Shown here: positions 23,930 to 26,536 of the stretch, piece by piece
Layout: every line of letters starts with the position of its first letter
Position numbering within the stretch: the first letter of the stretch is position 1
Assembly (NCBI GenBank): GCA_964584125.1
Contig: CAZOYP010000033.1
Location: 1 to 26,536, forward strand
Length of the DNA: 26,536 bases
DNA from: Nitromaritima sp964584125
GTDB lineage: Bacteria; Nitrospinota; Nitrospinia; Nitrospinales; VA-1
Direction of reading: 5' to 3'
Notes under the pieces: generated by a model
The model's database searches: none
What the model saw: only the letters and a program-made list of their open reading frames with translations
Told to the model about the DNA's origin: nothing
Made by a program: the position numbers and the translations under genes

Positions 23930-25537
23930 TCAAGGCAAATGAAGTCTTTGCCACATAGACACTACTTTTCTTCCATTACGATCTCGCTCAGACCCATCCC
24001 ATATGGCAAATGCCACTAGAATTGGCTGATCGTTTACAAACTGCTTATCCCATTTATTTAGAGAATCTAAGGCTCGATAAAGGACCACCGACCAATGACC
24101 ATCTTTCCAGACACCTTTTCCAAATACATTTTGTTTTGTTCGCGGTTGAGGCGTAAGAGTCCCGAAACCCTCGGCATTCATTTCCTCAACAGGAACATCT
24201 CTAAATGGATTAAGGGCATCTACTGGATTGACTTCACCACCGAAGATCATAGCATCAAGGTCCATTCCCTTGGTGGCATACTCAATCTTCTCCTTGGTTT
24301 CAATTTCCGTCTGCCAGTCTGCACGCCATTGCCAGATATTAACCACCTTGGCCCGGTTACCCATACCAAAAAATGGCTCATTATGACCGTGGGTGTGAAG
24401 CAGCACATCACCAAGAGCAAATTGCACTGCTACGGCATCTTTAAAGTCTTGGTGGCGACTAGATGTACGATCTGGAACAGGATCATCCCACTCCAAACGG
24501 ATAGCAACTGAATCATCATTCAACGCCGATTGAATTCTAATATGACTAATGGGTTTTTTTCTTGCATTGAGCGGAAGAAGTCGTACTACTTTCTCAGGAA
24601 TATCTTTCCATAACTCGTGGTGAGGATCGAGAATAAATTCATCATCAATCTTTTTAGAATGAAGGTCAATTTCATATCCCGATTTCTGGATACGATTCTT
24701 TTCAATTTTAGAATTAAGGAACGCGGTTAAATCCCACCGTTCCTTTTCTGTTAAATGACCATAGTTTTTCATGGGAGTACCATCAATTCCCGTGGTCAGT
24801 GTCGAAAAAATATCAATCGGTTCATAGCCGAATTTATAAGCATTGGGGTTCGTAAGGTCATAAATAAAAAGTCGGTGGTCCCAGATATCAAAAAGGTCTG
24901 CAGCTTTCGAACCTCTCCCTTTGAGATCAGTTCCATGGCAGCCTTGGCATTGCAACTCTTGATAAAGTTTTTCTCCAGATACGATCGACTCTGTACTAGA
25001 GGGAGGTGGTTTTCCAAAGTCAATAGCAGGCTGTGGATTTTCATTTTTGAATCGCTCAGAAAAACCTTTTAAATATTCAACAACAGACCAAGTTTCCTCT
25101 TCACTAAGAGCATTCTTCCACCCGGGCATAGCCGTTCCAGGAACACCTTTTTGAATAGTTCGAAAAATATCTTTATCAAGAGGAAGAGAACCTGGAGGGG
25201 TGGTGCGGTGTTTATAAATTCCTTTGCGAAAATCGCGTGGCCATGGGTAAAGGTACGCCATTGCTTTACCACCTCCATTCCCATCAGCACCATGGCAAAA
25301 AACGCACATATGTTTATATACGGTCTGTCCCAAGGTAAACCGATCTGCACCAGGAGCAGTTTGACCGCTATGATGGTGCCTAGTTTTTTCAGGTGGAGCA
25401 CCGTGCTTATTACCTGAATGCGCCCACGCGAATGACTCTACTAACAAAAAATACAGCGTCAAAATCCAAAAAAAGACTAGTTCGTTAGTTAGTATTCTGG
25501 GTGGGTGATCCAAGTGTGTAGACCTCTTCATTTCCAT
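23930..25537 (-). CDS. nxrC: Di-heme cytochrome c / ethylbenzene-dehydrogenase-type heme b protein (nitrite oxidoreductase gamma-like)
   Basis: 535 residues. A hydrophobic signal-like stretch (LVFFWILTLYFLLVESFAWA, about 20-39) would export it. Two class I cytochrome c domains follow: C78-VFC-H82 with a likely axial M137 (GTAMPGW), and C197-QGC-H201 with M256 (GTPMKNYG). From about 290 to the end is an EB_dh heme b domain, with FFGMGNRAKVVNIWQWRADW (likely ligand M392) and a closing SVVLYRAL-IWDGSERDRNG region. This architecture is typical of candidate NxrC gamma subunits that pass electrons from nitrite oxidation. No alpha or beta subunit is in the window, so a related DMSO-reductase-family complex is possible. 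The start overlaps the preceding gene by 53 bases, indicating coupling. Confidence 0.85.
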   Translation of the reverse strand: MEMKRSTHLDHPPRILTNELVFFWILTLYFLLVESFAWAHSGNKHGAPPEKTRHHHSGQTAPGADRFTLGQTVYKHMCVFCHGADGNGGGKAMAYLYPWPRDFRKGIYKHRTTPPGSLPLDKDIFRTIQKGVPGTAMPGWKNALSEEETWSVVEYLKGFSERFKNENPQPAIDFGKPPPSSTESIVSGEKLYQELQCQGCHGTDLKGRGSKAADLFDIWDHRLFIYDLTNPNAYKFGYEPIDIFSTLTTGIDGTPMKNYGHLTEKERWDLTAFLNSKIEKNRIQKSGYEIDLHSKKIDDEFILDPHHELWKDIPEKVVRLLPLNARKKPISHIRIQSALNDDSVAIRLEWDDPVPDRTSSRHQDFKDAVAVQFALGDVLLHTHGHNEPFFGMGNRAKVVNIWQWRADWQTEIETKEKIEYATKGMDLDAMIFGGEVNPVDALNPFRDVPVEEMNAEGFGTLTPQPRTKQNVFGKGVWKDGHWSVVLYRALDSLNKWDKQFVNDQPILVAFAIWDGSERDRNGRKVVSMWQRLHLP

Positions 25538-25988
25538 TCAATCCATCCTCTGAAATATCAACCCAAATATTTCTACAGTTTTTGCGGTAATCGAGACCCT
25601 TGCAATAAAATAACGGGTACTTGCTTGTAAAATAGATCACGGGGTTAGAAAAATAAACCGCATGGTGATCATACTGTGCCAATTCTATCGCTCGAGCCAT
25701 ATCTATTTCCTCTGAGGACGCTTTACGTGCAATTTTCCGAGTTACCATGTAGTCGAGCTTACCGTCCAAATTAAGGTCATAATATGTTGAGATAAGACCC
25801 GGAATACTCAAGACCTCCCAGCCTCTGTATGCAGGGTCCTTCCAGCCAGGTTCCTTCGGAATATCGTCAAGCGTATTTATTTCCATCAAATAATCGTTTG
25901 AAGTACTTTGACTTTCTGACTCAAAAACAAATATCAAAAAACAGCCGCTAATGAAAAAAACTAAAAACATGCTCTGCGCAAGTCTCAT
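25485..25988 (-). CDS. Small exported EF-hand-like protein, unknown family
   Basis: 167 residues with a hydrophobic N-terminus (MFLVFFISGCFLIFVF) acting as a signal or lipoprotein-type segment; the SGC-F context is a poor lipobox. The mature part has DLNLDGKLDYMVTR, a D-x-N-x-D-G-x-x-D calcium-loop pattern, and a second DISEDGLNGNEE loop with Glu at position 12. It also has two cysteines (FYCKGLDYRKNCRN) near the end that could form a disulfide. I do not recognise the family. GGTGGAG lies seven bases before the ATG. Its end overlaps the nxrC-like start by 53 bases in another frame. Position suggests a periplasmic accessory to the cytochrome or its complex. Confidence 0.82.
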   Translation of the reverse strand: MRLAQSMFLVFFISGCFLIFVFESESQSTSNDYLMEINTLDDIPKEPGWKDPAYRGWEVLSIPGLISTYYDLNLDGKLDYMVTRKIARKASSEEIDMARAIELAQYDHHAVYFSNPVIYFTSKYPLFYCKGLDYRKNCRNIWVDISEDGLNGNEEVYTLGSPTQNTN

Positions 25989-26132
25989 TTTATTTCTCCA
26001 CCAGTTAAGAATACCTCAGAAAAAACTATGTGAACGCTACAAGCTCATATAACAACGCTAACACAGTTCTAAAAGCAATCAACCCCTGACCTAATATTTT
26101 TATGCCCCCTTAAACAATGCATAAAAAAAACA

Positions 26133-26150
26133 GATTTAAATATTTAAATC
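26133..26150. promoter_or_regulatory. 18-base perfect palindrome, possible operator
   Basis: GATTTAAATATTTAAATC reads identically on both strands. It is about 145 bases upstream of the exported-protein start at 25988. It could be a regulator dimer site ahead of the nxrC-like operon, or a chance AT-rich palindrome. Confidence 0.35.
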
Positions 26151-26224
26151 CAAAGAAGTTATCACCCATTCATCGTCTCATTTACACAAACTTATCATTG
26201 AGTTAATGCCCCTTACCGGTGGGC

Positions 26225-26262
26225 AAAAAAAAGGGCAAACCGCCAAAAATGGCAATTTGCCC
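26225..26262 (-). terminator. Rho-independent terminator of the edge cytochrome c gene
   Basis: On the minus strand GGGCAAATTGCC and GGCGGTTTGCCC form a 12-pair stem (two G-U pairs in RNA) around a six-base loop (26262-26233), followed by eight T. It starts about 30 bases after the cytochrome stop. Confidence 0.88.
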
Positions 26263-26290
26263 CAAATTCCCTAAAAACTTAACGTTTTTA

Positions 26291-26536
26291 TTACTTCATC
26301 AGATCTTCGCGGACGTATTTGATAACATCCCATATTTCTTTATCTTTTAACTTCTTTTTATGGGCAACCATACCGGTCCCTTTAGAGCCATTCTTAATAA
26401 TCCAGAACATCTGACCAGCAGAAACTTTCTTCATCGTTTTTGCGCAGGTAAAGTTACGTGGAGCTACAGGGCTTTTGAATGCAGCGCCTAATTTTCCAGT
26501 TCCGTCACCTTTATCACCATGACACATTTTACAGGC
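26291..26536 (-). CDS. Class I cytochrome c, N-terminus cut by window edge
   Basis: The last 81 codons of a c-type cytochrome. The window edge reads A-C-K-M-C-H-G, so the heme-binding CKMCH motif is present and the Met within it is not the start; the true start lies beyond 26536. Downstream are GDGTGKLGAAFKS, an RNFTC segment, GTGMVAHKKKL with a probable axial Met, and the family's closing helix IWDVIKYVREDLMK. As a periplasmic mono-heme protein it is a candidate electron acceptor for the nxrC-like subunit encoded next on the same strand. A terminator follows, so it is in a separate transcript. Confidence 0.93.
   Translation of the reverse strand, partial: ACKMCHGDKGDGTGKLGAAFKSPVAPRNFTCAKTMKKVSAGQMFWIIKNGSKGTGMVAHKKKLKDKEIWDVIKYVREDLMK

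Larger units (their letters stand above)
25989..26290. other. Intergenic region between cytochrome c and the exported EF-hand-like protein
   Basis: 302 bases without a gene. It holds the terminator of the cytochrome c gene and an 18-base perfect palindrome (both listed). No convincing -35/-10 pair facing the exported protein was found. Confidence 0.6.

Noticed and set aside
24095..24511. Plus-strand open frame of 138 codons
   Set aside because: It is antisense to the EB_dh domain of the nxrC-like gene; composition reflects the complementary strand of a real gene.
1..26536. CRISPR array, transposon, prophage or tRNA gene
   Set aside because: No regularly spaced identical repeats, transposase or integrase motifs, or tRNA T-loop/acceptor patterns were found by reading both strands.

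Overview
The window is AT-rich, gene-dense bacterial DNA. It most resembles a marine nitrite-oxidising Nitrospinota (Nitrospina-like) genome. The main reason is the minus-strand pair at the right edge: a di-heme cytochrome c fused to an ethylbenzene-dehydrogenase-type heme b domain (the architecture of candidate nitrite oxidoreductase gamma subunits), next to a second class I cytochrome c. The taxonomic call is an inference; there is no rRNA or other phylogenetic marker here.

Layout. (1) 209-1789 (+): serA, D-3-phosphoglycerate dehydrogenase, ordinary core metabolism. (2) 1896-8009 (-): a long, closely spaced gene train made mainly of DUF1566/Lcl-C-domain proteins (seven genes, eight domains), with a small UXX-star/glutaredoxin-like gene inside it and a SEC-C protein and a cytoplasmic parvulin at its 3' end. 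(3) 8128-8619 (-): a small secreted protein of unknown function with its own Shine-Dalgarno and terminator. (4) 9038-10072 (-): a radical SAM/SPASM-like enzyme. (5) 10354-12123 (+): a TrmB tRNA methyltransferase fused to nine exact 34-residue helical repeats. (6) 12113-15362 (-): an operon NHL propeller - exported DUF1566 - TPR - leucine-rich repeat. (7) 15553-16158 (-): an acidic coiled-coil protein with its own sigma70-like promoter and terminator. (8) 16483-22024 (+): B12-type radical SAM - TPR - MidA-like methyltransferase - a second SPASM-like radical SAM that is a paralogue of (4). (9) 22184-23806 (-): a second six-bladed NHL protein with a G9 tract upstream. (10) 23930-26536 (-): the nitrite-oxidoreductase-like gamma subunit, a small exported EF-hand-like protein overlapping it, and a truncated cytochrome c at the window edge.

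How it may work together. SerA, TrmB and the cytochromes have predictable jobs. The rest is an accessory set of binding scaffolds (DUF1566, NHL, TPR, LRR) and modification enzymes (three radical SAM proteins, a MidA-like methyltransferase). Most scaffold proteins lack signal peptides, and several carry strongly acidic N-terminal tails. The most unusual signals are the DUF1566 expansion with a variable segment between two fixed motifs, the paired CX7CX2C radical SAM enzymes, and the TrmB-repeat fusion. None can be assigned a function from sequence alone. No tRNA, rRNA, CRISPR array, transposase or phage gene was seen.
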